Shown here one piece after another: positions 35,170 to 43,080 of a DNA stretch of 64,000 nt. Position 1 is the stretch's first letter. The number at the start of each line of letters is the position of its first letter. Position numbers and translations under genes: made by a program. Origin of the DNA: MPNO01 sp965200535 (lineage in GTDB: Bacteria > Pseudomonadota > Alphaproteobacteria > MPNO01). The notes under the pieces were generated by a model. The model was not told the DNA's origin, made no database searches, and saw nothing but the letters and a program-made list of their open reading frames with translations. The stretch is taken from the NCBI GenBank assembly GCA_965200535.1, contig CBDAUF010000002.1, positions 806,001 to 870,000 on the forward strand, given 5' to 3'.

Positions 35170-36006
35170 TTGCAGAAATTGCCGTTCACGCTTCGTGAAA
35201 CGCCCGCCACCCGGTCGATCGCCGTCCAGGGAGGGGTGCTGGCGTGCCTGGTCGGGCTGTTCACGTTCACCGGTCCGTTCGGCACCTACGATTCGATGGG
35301 GCCGGCCGGCCGTTTCGGTTACTGGGGGCTGGTGCTGGGCATCAACTGGGTGGTTTGCGCCAGCGTGATGATGCTGACGCGCGGCATGACGGCCGACGCG
35401 TCGTGGCCGGTCCGCGGGCTTGTCTTGGCCGGGGCGGCTGTCATCGCCGCCGTGCCGGGCACCGCCGTCGTCTATACCGCCGAGATCCTGTTCCGGCCGG
35501 CCCAGGCAAGCCCCGCCATCCTGCCGACACTCTATGCAGCAGTGGCGGTGTTGATGCTGGCGATCGGGCTTCCGGTCACCGCCATGGTCGCGGAAAGGTC
35601 GCGGCGGCGCGCCGGGGCGGCCGACGCCGGAGAGGCGCCGCCCCGCCGCACCGGGGCCGGCGCTGCCGCTCCTGCCGATGCCCCTGGACGGGCCGGGGCC
35701 CGTTTTCTCGACCGGCTTCCGCCGGAACTGGGCCGCGATCTCGTCTATCTCAAGATGGCGGATCACTATATCGAGGCGTTCACGACCGCCGGTTCGACTC
35801 TGGTCCTGATGCGCTTCGCCGACGCCGTTGCCGAACTCGAGGGCGCCGGCGGGCTTCGCGTCCACCGTTCCTACTGGGTCGCCGCCGGCCATGTGACCGG
35901 AACAGCGCGCCGCGCCGGCCGCACGGTGCTGCGCCTCACCGGCGGCCACGAGGCGCCGGTGAGCCGGGCCTATCTCCCCGCCGTCCGCGCCGCGGGTCTG
36001 CTGTAG
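35170..36006 (+). CDS. membrane-anchored LytTR-type DNA-binding protein
   Basis: A 278-residue protein with four hydrophobic segments in the first ~145 residues (for example GVLACLVGLFTFTG, LVLGINWVVCASVMML, LAGAAVIAAVPGTAVV, LYAAVAVLMLAIGLPVTAMV), an Ala/Pro-rich linker, and a C-terminal LytTR DNA-binding domain (LVYLKMADHYIEAFTTAGST, then RVHRSYWVA). It thus looks like a one-component membrane sensor-regulator. The start is uncertain: no ATG fits, and TTG at 35170 lacks a good ribosome site. It is divergent from the DUF2141/oxygenase pair, its most likely target. Confidence 0.8.
   Translation: MQKLPFTLRETPATRSIAVQGGVLACLVGLFTFTGPFGTYDSMGPAGRFGYWGLVLGINWVVCASVMMLTRGMTADASWPVRGLVLAGAAVIAAVPGTAVVYTAEILFRPAQASPAILPTLYAAVAVLMLAIGLPVTAMVAERSRRRAGAADAGEAPPRRTGAGAAAPADAPGRAGARFLDRLPPELGRDLVYLKMADHYIEAFTTAGSTLVLMRFADAVAELEGAGGLRVHRSYWVAAGHVTGTARRAGRTVLRLTGGHEAPVSRAYLPAVRAAGLL
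35185..35199. repeat. short inverted repeat at the start of the LytTR gene
   Basis: TTCACG-CTT-CGTGAA is a perfect 6-base inverted repeat with a 3-base centre. It falls within the first codons of the LytTR gene if TTG 35170 is the start, or just upstream if translation begins later. It may be an operator for autoregulation. Confidence 0.35.
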
Positions 36007-36094
36007 CCGCGCGCAGCCCCGGCGGGGGCCGGCCTATCCGCCGCGGCCGCCGGAGTGCTATCCTGCTGCATCGCATTCACCAGCCTGTCGGGTC

Positions 36095-37114
36095 ATGAGC
36101 GGAATCGAACACGCAAACGGGCACAAGCCGCCGTCGCTGTCGCATCTCATCGATCCGAATGTCAGCCGCGCGGTGCGGCCCGATCCGGCGGATTACGGAT
36201 TCGATATGGCCGGGGTGCTCCGCGCGGTCGTGCAACTCCGCTCCCAGGCGCCGGACGATGCGTTCAGTTCGTCCTATCTCGGCACCGAACGCGAAGGCAA
36301 CGCGATACTGATCGGCGAAGACGGGCTCTTCCTCACCATCGGCTACCTGATCGCCGAGACGGACCACATCGTTCTCGGCTCCGACGGGGGCGAGATGACC
36401 CCCGCCCAGGTGCTCGCTTACGACTACGAGACCGGATTCGGCCTGCTGCGCGGCGGTTCTGCCCTCGGCGCGCAGCCGATCGCGCTCGGCGAGACCGCCG
36501 CCGTGCGCGAGAAGGACAAGCTCATCGCGGCTGCACGCGGCGGCCCCGACAACGCCATCGAGGCGGAAATTGTCTCCAAGCGCGAATTCGCCGGTTACTG
36601 GGAGTATCTGCTCGACGAGGCGATCTTCACCGCCCCGCCGCACCCCCACTGGAGCGGTGCGGCGCTGATCGACGACCGCGGGCGTCTGGCCGGGCTCGGT
36701 TCGCTCTTCGTGCAGGACGCCGTTCCCGGCGCCGCCTCGAGCGCCGGCAACATGTTCATTCCAATCGACCTCTACAAGGAAACGGTCGATGACCTGCTGA
36801 GGTTCGGTCGGCGCCCCGGCCCCGGCCGGCCCTGGCTCGGCATCTATTGCGTCGAGGCGCTGGAGCGGGTGTTGATCACCTCGATCTCCGAGCGCGGCCC
36901 CTGCGCGGAATCGGAAGTTGAGGCCGGCGACCTGGTTCTCGCGGTCAACGGTGTCGATGTCGGCTCCCTCGCCGAAATGTACCGGGCCATCTGGAGCATC
37001 GGTCCCGCCGGATCCGTTGTCGCGTTCAGACTGCTGCGCGACGGCAAGGTGCTGACCGTCGAAGTGGTCTCGGCCGATCGCGAGTCGTTCATGAAGAGCC
37101 CGCGCGCCCATTGA
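36095..37114 (+). CDS. degenerate trypsin-like (S1C)/PDZ domain protein
   Basis: A 339-residue protein with a HtrA/DegP-like layout: protease-like beta barrel (about 55-230) and a C-terminal PDZ domain (about 245-330; PWLGIYCVEALERVLITSIS, then VEAGDLVLAVNGVDVGSLAEMYRAI). The barrel aligns with the family but the triad is damaged. The TNAHVV histidine site reads TIGYLI (Y84) and the TDLALL aspartate site reads TGFGLL (G114), while the serine remains in HWSGAAL (S187). No signal peptide is seen, so a cytoplasmic, non-proteolytic scaffold or chaperone role is more likely. It ends 45 bases before the acyl-AMP ligase fusion gene on the same strand. Confidence 0.8.
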   Translation: MSGIEHANGHKPPSLSHLIDPNVSRAVRPDPADYGFDMAGVLRAVVQLRSQAPDDAFSSSYLGTEREGNAILIGEDGLFLTIGYLIAETDHIVLGSDGGEMTPAQVLAYDYETGFGLLRGGSALGAQPIALGETAAVREKDKLIAAARGGPDNAIEAEIVSKREFAGYWEYLLDEAIFTAPPHPHWSGAALIDDRGRLAGLGSLFVQDAVPGAASSAGNMFIPIDLYKETVDDLLRFGRRPGPGRPWLGIYCVEALERVLITSISERGPCAESEVEAGDLVLAVNGVDVGSLAEMYRAIWSIGPAGSVVAFRLLRDGKVLTVEVVSADRESFMKSPRAH

Positions 37115-37158
37115 CAGGCCGTCCGGCGCCGCGGGAGCGCCAAAGGGAGCGCGCCGCC

Positions 37159-39747
37159 GTGAGCCGCACGCTTCAGAGCATCGTTACAGACCTCTCCCGA
37201 TTCGGCGATGCGCCGGCTGTGGTCGCCTTCAGCGATGCCGGGATGCAGACCCGAAGCTACCGCGCCTTGCACCGCGATGTTCTCGCGCTCGCTGGCGGGC
37301 TGGACGCACGCGGACTTGGACGCGGCGCCCCGGTCGGCGTGATCGGCGCCAACAGCGATGCGCAGATCGTCCTCCGCCTCGCGCTCGCCGCGGTCGGCGC
37401 GGTTGCCGTGCCGCTCGACGACGCGGGATCGCCGGAAGATTTTCGCCGGGCGCTCGAGAACAGCGGCGCACGCGCCCTGTTCGCGGACGGAGAGATCCTG
37501 CAAGGCCTGCCAGCCGCGCTGACGAACGATATGGCCGGCGTCTGGTGTCTCGACGATGTCGGCGGCGCTGTGCACTGGTCGGAAGTCCTCGGCGAGGCGT
37601 CGGAGCCGCTACCCGCCGTCGCCCCCGGCGATCTTGCCGCGATCATCTATACCTCAGGCACGACGGGAACGGCCAAGGGTGTGCCTCTGACCCACGGCAA
37701 CTTGATGTTCAACATCGAGGCGTTGGCCGAGGGCGGTTTCATCGACACGGGCGACCGGGTGGCGCTGCCTCTGCCGTTGCATCACGCCTATCCGTTCATG
37801 GCCGGGTTGATGGTGCCCTTTTCCTGCGGCTCGACCGTGATCCTGCCGAGCGCGCCTACCGGGGCCGATGTCGCCGCCGCCCTGCGCGATGGAGGCGCCA
37901 CGATCCTCGCCGGCGTCCCGCGACTCTACGAGGCCCTGGTCGAGGGAATCGCCGGCCGGCTCGCGCACGGCATGGCGGGCAAGGCATTCGGCATCCTTTG
38001 GCGGCTATCGACCGCGGTTTCGCGCCGCGGCGGGCCCCGCGCCGGGCGGTGGCTGATGCGGCCCGTACGCCGCCGTTTCGCGCCGAAACTGCGCTTGACG
38101 GTTTCTGGCGGCGCCAAGCTCGACGCTGCCGTCGGGTGGCGGCTCGAGGGTCTCGGTTTCGAGGTCTTGACCGGATACGGGCTGGTCGAGACCGCTTCGG
38201 TGACCACCTACAACCGGCTCGGCGCAGGCCGGATCGGCACAGAAGGCAAGCCGGTGGAGGGGAGCGGGCTGCGGATCGCCCAACCGGACGGCGACGGAAT
38301 CGGCGAGGTGCAGATCAGCGGCCCGCACGTCTTCTCGGGCTACTTCAAGGACGATGAGGCGACCCGGGATGCGTTTACCGCAGACGGCTGGTTCCGCACC
38401 GGCGATCTCGGGCGGGTCGAGGCCGACGGCTCTCTGGTGATCGCCGGGCGCAGCAAGGAGGTGATCGTGCTCTCCGGCGGCAAGAACGTCGGGCCGGAGG
38501 AAATCGAGGCCGCGCTCGCGCGGAGCCCGTTGATCGCCGAGGCGGGTGTGTTGGAGCGCGACGGCAACCTCGCCGCCGTCGTGGTGCCAGACGAAGAGGC
38601 GCTGCGTCAGGCGCAGACCCAAAGGCTGGAAGACGCGGTTCGCATCGCCATCGCCGAGGCGAGCGCGGACCTGGCATCCTACAAGCGGGTCACCGCCTAC
38701 CGGATCCGGCGCGAACCGCTGCCGCGAACCCGGCTGAGCAAGCTGCAGCGTTTTCATCTGCCCGAATTGTTCGAGGACGCCGGCGAACGCGGCGGACGAG
38801 GGGTCGGCCAGGAGCCGGATGGTGTCGATCCCGCGCTTGCGGCGGATCCCCGGACGCAACAGATCCTGGCCCTGATGCGCGCCCGTTTCGACGACGACAC
38901 GATCGGACTCGCCACCAGCCCCCAGCTCGATCTCGGCGTCGATTCGCTCGCCTGGCTCGAAATCGCCCAGACCATAGAAGGCGAACTCGGCGTGTCGCTC
39001 GCGCCCGATGCGCTCGCCGAAGTGGTGACGCTCGCCGATCTCGTCCGCGCCGTGTTGGCTGCCCCCGAGACCGTACCGACGGGCTCGGCGGAACTCGTCC
39101 TCCCGTCCTCCCCGCGGGGCTTCCCCCGGTTCGCAGGCCGGGTCGGCTATTGGCTCAACCGGCTGGTGATGAAGGCTGCGTTCGGCGTGCGCTGCCGCGG
39201 CCCGGTCCCCGAGACCGGGCGTCCGCTGATCCTGATCGCCAACCATGCCAGCGACCTCGACCCGCTGGTGCTCGCGGCTGCGCTTCCCTGGCGGACCTTC
39301 GATACCCTCTGGTGGAGCGCCGATAGCGCGCGGGTCTTCGGGTCGCCGGTTCTCCGCCGGCTCGCCCGGATCGTCCGGATCTTTCCGGTCGACGACCGCA
39401 GCCCCGCCGAAGGGTTGGCCGTCGCCGGCGGGCTGATCGACCGCGGCGAGAGTGTGATCTGGTTCCCCGAATCCTGGCGTTCCGCCGACGGGCGGCTGCA
39501 GCCGTTCATGCGCGGCATCGGGGTTCTGCTCGCCGACCGCGAGGTCCGGCTCGCGCCGGCCTATATCGCGGGGACGTTCGAGGCGCTGCCGCGCCATCGG
39601 CGATGGCCCCGCCTGCGCCGGGTGAGCGTCCATTTCGGCGCGCCGACGGCGTTTCCCGGCGGGCGGCAGTCGGTGGAAGATGCGGTTTCCGCCGCCCGCA
39701 CCCTCGTCGCCGATCTGGAACTGCATTATGGTGATGCGAAGCGATAG
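37159..39747 (+). CDS. acyl-AMP ligase / acyl carrier / PlsC acyltransferase fusion
   Basis: An 862-residue three-part protein. Residues ~1-545 form an AMP-dependent acyl-CoA/ACP synthetase (IIYTSGTTGTAKGVPLTH near 160, LTGYGLVETASVTTYN, WFRTGDLGRVEADGSLVIAGR). A phosphopantetheine carrier domain follows, with serine in LGVDSLAWLEIA near 593. Residues ~670-850 are a 1-acylglycerol-phosphate acyltransferase domain with NHASDLD (H-x4-D, near 694) and FPESWRSADG. It should activate a fatty acid, hold it on the carrier and transfer it to an alcohol acceptor, as in Aas-type acyl recycling. GTG at 37159 follows GGGAG; a TTG at 37111 is possible. No membrane helix is obvious. Confidence 0.9.
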   Translation: MSRTLQSIVTDLSRFGDAPAVVAFSDAGMQTRSYRALHRDVLALAGGLDARGLGRGAPVGVIGANSDAQIVLRLALAAVGAVAVPLDDAGSPEDFRRALENSGARALFADGEILQGLPAALTNDMAGVWCLDDVGGAVHWSEVLGEASEPLPAVAPGDLAAIIYTSGTTGTAKGVPLTHGNLMFNIEALAEGGFIDTGDRVALPLPLHHAYPFMAGLMVPFSCGSTVILPSAPTGADVAAALRDGGATILAGVPRLYEALVEGIAGRLAHGMAGKAFGILWRLSTAVSRRGGPRAGRWLMRPVRRRFAPKLRLTVSGGAKLDAAVGWRLEGLGFEVLTGYGLVETASVTTYNRLGAGRIGTEGKPVEGSGLRIAQPDGDGIGEVQISGPHVFSGYFKDDEATRDAFTADGWFRTGDLGRVEADGSLVIAGRSKEVIVLSGGKNVGPEEIEAALARSPLIAEAGVLERDGNLAAVVVPDEEALRQAQTQRLEDAVRIAIAEASADLASYKRVTAYRIRREPLPRTRLSKLQRFHLPELFEDAGERGGRGVGQEPDGVDPALAADPRTQQILALMRARFDDDTIGLATSPQLDLGVDSLAWLEIAQTIEGELGVSLAPDALAEVVTLADLVRAVLAAPETVPTGSAELVLPSSPRGFPRFAGRVGYWLNRLVMKAAFGVRCRGPVPETGRPLILIANHASDLDPLVLAAALPWRTFDTLWWSADSARVFGSPVLRRLARIVRIFPVDDRSPAEGLAVAGGLIDRGESVIWFPESWRSADGRLQPFMRGIGVLLADREVRLAPAYIAGTFEALPRHRRWPRLRRVSVHFGAPTAFPGGRQSVEDAVSAARTLVADLELHYGDAKR

Positions 39748-39760
39748 GAGAGGAGGGAAC

Positions 39761-40651
39761 ATGCCGCGCGAGGAACAGGTTGCCTTTCAGTCCGGCGGGC
39801 TGACGCTGCGCGGCATCGTGCATGCGCCCGACGGAATCGAACCGGGAGAGCGCCGGCCTGCCTTCCTGGTCCTGCACGGGTTCGGCGGCAACAAGACATC
39901 CGGCAACTGCCTGTTGCCGTGCCGAATGCTGACCGATCTCGGCTATGTGACGATGCGTTTCGACATGCGCGGCTGCGGCGAGAGCGACGGTGAATTCGGG
40001 CGGATCATCTGTCTCGAGCAGGTCGAGGATACCAAGGCCGCGCATGCCTATCTCGCGGGCCGGCCGGAGGTGGACGGCGGGCGCATCGGCGCGCTGGGCT
40101 CGAGCTTCGGGGCGGCCGTGGCCGTCTATACCGCCGGTGTTTACGACAGGATCGCGGCGGTGATCTCGTCGGGCGGCTGGGGCGACGGCGAACGCAAGTT
40201 CCGCGGCCAGCATCCGACGCCCGAAGCCTGGCAGAAGTTCACTGACATGCTTGCCGAGGGCAAACGGCATCGCGAGGAAACCGGCAAGTCCCTGATGGTG
40301 CCGCGTTACGATATCGTGCCTATACCGAAGCATCTGCGGAACAATCTCGCGCAGAACTCGGTGCGCGAATTTCCCGCAGAGACAGCGCAGTCTATGTACG
40401 ACTTCGTCGCCGACGATGTGGTCGGCAATATCGCTCCGCGCCCGCTGCTGCTGCTGCACAGTTCCGAGGACTCGGTGACCCCCACCGAACAGTCGATCGA
40501 AATGTTCAAACGCGCGGGGCAGCCCACCGACCTGCACCTGACCGCGGATACCGACCATTTCATGTTTGCCGAGAGCAATCTCCGGGTGCGCCATGTGATT
40601 ATCGACTGGCTGGAGACATATTTCCCGGTCGAGGCTTCGGCAGACGCGTGA
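39761..40651 (+). CDS. alpha/beta hydrolase
   Basis: A 296-residue alpha/beta hydrolase. The oxyanion motif LVLHGFGGNK (37-46), nucleophile elbow GSSFG (serine 115), acid in SSEDSVTP and the base in TADTDHFMF form a complete catalytic set. The RGCGESDGEFG segment is typical of dienelactone hydrolase/peptidase S15-like members. GAGAGGAGGGAAC places the ATG at 39761 ideally, 13 bases after the acyltransferase fusion. It probably hydrolyses a small ester, thioester or C-C bond. It overlaps or abuts the next VOC gene. Confidence 0.9.
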   Translation: MPREEQVAFQSGGLTLRGIVHAPDGIEPGERRPAFLVLHGFGGNKTSGNCLLPCRMLTDLGYVTMRFDMRGCGESDGEFGRIICLEQVEDTKAAHAYLAGRPEVDGGRIGALGSSFGAAVAVYTAGVYDRIAAVISSGGWGDGERKFRGQHPTPEAWQKFTDMLAEGKRHREETGKSLMVPRYDIVPIPKHLRNNLAQNSVREFPAETAQSMYDFVADDVVGNIAPRPLLLLHSSEDSVTPTEQSIEMFKRAGQPTDLHLTADTDHFMFAESNLRVRHVIIDWLETYFPVEASADA

Positions 40652-40692
40652 ACGAAGACGGGCGCCGGGAGCGCCTATCGAGGAGAAGAATC

Positions 40693-41205
40693 ATGATGCC
40701 TCCGATCAAGAGCCTTCATCACTGGGCCTACCGCTGCCGCGACGCCGAGGAGACGCGGCACTTCTACGAGGATGTGCTGGGGCTGCCGTTGCGGCATGTG
40801 GTCTCGGCCGACCATGTGCCGAGCACCGGGGAGTATTCGCCCTACGCCCACATCTTCTTCGAGATGAAGGACGGCTCCTACGTCGCGTTCTTCGATCTCG
40901 GGGATAACGAGATCACCCGGCGCGATCCCGACACGCCGCGCTGGGTCAACCACCTCGCGCTCGAGGTCGAAAACGAGGAAGCGCTCGAGACCGCCAAGGC
41001 GCGCCTCGAGGAGGAAGGGGTGGACGTACTCGGCGTGACCGACCACGGCTTCGTCAAGTCGATCTATTTCTTCGATCCCAACGACATCCGGCTCGAACTC
41101 ACCTGTCGCATTACCGGCGAGGCGGATCTCGACAAGAAGGCGGCGGAAGCCCACGAACTGCTGGCCGAATGGATGGAGCGCCGGGGCCGTACCGCGGCAG
41201 CATAG
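40693..41205 (+). CDS. VOC family (glyoxalase/extradiol dioxygenase-like) protein
   Basis: A 170-residue vicinal oxygen chelate protein with two beta-alpha-beta-beta-beta modules. Metal-ligand positions appear as His in SLHHWAYRC (9/10), His in WVNHLALEV and Glu in DIRLELTCR. The module start RCRDAEETRHFYEDVLGLPL is characteristic. The ATG at 40693 follows GAGGAGAAG; an in-frame GTG at 40648 lacks a ribosome site. It lies between two alpha/beta hydrolases on the same strand, a pattern common in aromatic-ring cleavage routes (dioxygenase plus hydrolase), though lyase or isomerase roles are equally possible. Confidence 0.85.
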   Translation: MMPPIKSLHHWAYRCRDAEETRHFYEDVLGLPLRHVVSADHVPSTGEYSPYAHIFFEMKDGSYVAFFDLGDNEITRRDPDTPRWVNHLALEVENEEALETAKARLEEEGVDVLGVTDHGFVKSIYFFDPNDIRLELTCRITGEADLDKKAAEAHELLAEWMERRGRTAAA

Positions 41206-41214
41206 GATTCCGCC

Positions 41215-42333
41215 ATGGTCGAACGCGAACTCGTCGTCCTCGACGTCAAGCCCGGCGGGGCGATGGAGAGCCAGTCGGGGCTCATGCAGAAATGGCCCCG
41301 CATCTACTGCGCCCTCGGCCGCGCCGCCGACCGCAGGGCGGCGGCAATCGTCGTCCATCCGACCAGCAATTTCATGGGGCATTATCTGATGCCCCATCTG
41401 CCGGCTGCCGGGGTCAGCCTGCTCGCGCTGAACACGCGGTACGTCGGCAACGACTCGATGCTGCTTTTCGAACGGGTGATCCAGGATCTCGGTGCCGGCG
41501 TGAGATACCTCCGGCGGGAGGGTTACGAACGCATTGCACTGCTCGGCAACTCGGGCGGCGCCTCGACGGTCGCGCTCTATCAGGCGGAAGCCGAGAACCC
41601 GACGATTTCCGATACGCCGGCCGGCGACCCCATCGAGATCGAACCCGGCGACCTTCCCCCGGCGGACGGGATCGCGCTGTTCGGCGCCCATCCGGGGCGC
41701 AAGCACATCATGGCTGCATGGATCGACGCTTCGGTGATTGCCGAGGACGATCCGCTCGGCGTCGATCCGGCGCTCGACATCTACAACCCGGAACACGGCC
41801 CGCCGTATTCGGCGGATTTCGTCGCGGCGGTCCGCACCGCGCAGCGGGCCCGCGTCGAGCGCATCACCGACCGGGCGCACGCGCGGCTTCGTTACCTGCG
41901 CAGCCGGAAGGACGGGCCGCGCGACGAGGCCTTTCTGGTCTATCGCACGATGGCCGATCCGCGCATCACCGATCTCGCGCTCGACCCGAACGACCGACCG
42001 CCGGAGTCGATATGGGGCGAACCGAGGGCGATCAACTACGGCGCCAACAATGTCGGCCGGTTCACGACGCTGACCTCCTGGCTGAGCCAATGGTCGCCGC
42101 AGTCCCGCGCCGACGGGCCTGCCTGCCTGGCGCGGACCACGGTGCCTGTGCTCAACCTCGAGTTTTCCGCCGACTCAGCCGTCTTTCCCGGCGATATCAA
42201 GCTGTGGTCCGACGCGGCAGGGGACCGCGAGGACTACCGCAAGATCGCCGGCGCGACCCATTATATGGCCGGCCAGCCCGATCATCTGGCCCGGGTCGTC
42301 GATCTGATCTCCGATTGGGCGCGGGCGCTCTGA
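41215..42333 (+). CDS. alpha/beta hydrolase-like protein
   Basis: A 372-residue alpha/beta hydrolase-fold protein. VVHPTSNFMGHYLMPHLP, ALNTRYVGND and the elbow LLGNSGGAST (GxSxG, serine 113) identify the core. A ~150-residue insertion follows the elbow, and the strands carrying the acid (VLNLEFSADSAVFP) and histidine (IAGATHYMAGQPDH) come at the end. The insertion would form a large lid over the active site. It starts ten bases after the VOC gene. The reaction is unknown; it is probably a hydrolase or C-C hydrolase working with the VOC and the other hydrolase. Confidence 0.8.
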   Translation: MVERELVVLDVKPGGAMESQSGLMQKWPRIYCALGRAADRRAAAIVVHPTSNFMGHYLMPHLPAAGVSLLALNTRYVGNDSMLLFERVIQDLGAGVRYLRREGYERIALLGNSGGASTVALYQAEAENPTISDTPAGDPIEIEPGDLPPADGIALFGAHPGRKHIMAAWIDASVIAEDDPLGVDPALDIYNPEHGPPYSADFVAAVRTAQRARVERITDRAHARLRYLRSRKDGPRDEAFLVYRTMADPRITDLALDPNDRPPESIWGEPRAINYGANNVGRFTTLTSWLSQWSPQSRADGPACLARTTVPVLNLEFSADSAVFPGDIKLWSDAAGDREDYRKIAGATHYMAGQPDHLARVVDLISDWARAL

Positions 42334-42353
42334 GGAGCGCTTTCCGGCGGTCT

Positions 42354-42375
42354 GCCGAGCCGGTCACCGCTCGGC
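42354..42375. terminator. bidirectional hairpin between convergent genes
   Basis: GCCGAGC (42354-42360) pairs perfectly with GCTCGGC (42369-42375) across an 8-base loop that contains the stop codon of the minus-strand VOC gene. It lies 21 bases after the plus-strand hydrolase stop. There is no T-run, so termination would be weak or factor-assisted. Confidence 0.4.
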
Positions 42376-42981
42376 CGGCAGCACCTCGGTCATCGCCTCG
42401 ACCCATGCGGGGCCGACATCCAGCGTTGCGAGTTCGGCCGCGGCTTCGGCCTTGGTCTGGGTCACCTTCGGGATCACGCCAGGACTGGCTCCTTCGTCCG
42501 GATGGCAGCAAGCCTCCAGCCGGATGCCGTTGGGGTCCCTGAAGTAGATGGAGACCATGCCGGGCAGGATGTCCACCGGCCCATCGAAGGGAACGCCGCG
42601 GCGGGTCAGCCGCTGCTGGATTTCCGCGAACCGCTCGACCGTAACGACAAAGGCGCAATGCTGCATCCCGCCGATGGCGTCGCGGTCCGACTGCGGCTTC
42701 TCGCCCTTCGGGATCTCGAAAAACGCGAGCAGGCTGTCATTCCCCATATCGAAAAAATAATGGCGGACGCATTCCCACGGCGGATTGCCCCGGTTGCCCG
42801 GGCCCGACCCCAGGCCTTCCGGCACCTTCATTGCATGGACCAGCGGCATGCCCACCACGTCGACGTAGAACTCGGTGGTCGCCTTCATGTCCTCGGTGGT
42901 CAGCGCCAGGTGGTGGACGCCGCGCGTGACGACGTGATACCCGGCCTCCTTGGTGGGTGCGAGGGCTCCGGAATCAGCCAT
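42364..42981 (-). CDS. VOC family protein
   Basis: A 205-residue vicinal oxygen chelate protein. Metal positions are visible as His in GVHHLALTTEDM, His in GGMQHCAFVVTV and Glu in GIRLEACCHPDE. An insertion GSGPGNRGNPPWECVRHYFFDMG lies in the first module. The ~30-residue C-terminal extension (AELATLDVGPAWVEAMTEV) is helical. The ATG at 42981 follows GGGAGA. It is convergent with the hydrolase gene and separated by ~100 bases from the amidohydrolase upstream. It may be an extradiol-type dioxygenase, but the function is not assignable. Confidence 0.82.
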   Translation of the reverse strand: MADSGALAPTKEAGYHVVTRGVHHLALTTEDMKATTEFYVDVVGMPLVHAMKVPEGLGSGPGNRGNPPWECVRHYFFDMGNDSLLAFFEIPKGEKPQSDRDAIGGMQHCAFVVTVERFAEIQQRLTRRGVPFDGPVDILPGMVSIYFRDPNGIRLEACCHPDEGASPGVIPKVTQTKAEAAAELATLDVGPAWVEAMTEVLPAER

Positions 42982-43080
42982 TGTCGTTGTCTCCCGGGGT
43001 TCGACGGCGCGGCGCACTGTAGAATATTCCGGCGCCGGCGCGAACCGCCAACAATCGGCGCCATGCGATGACAGGCGCGG

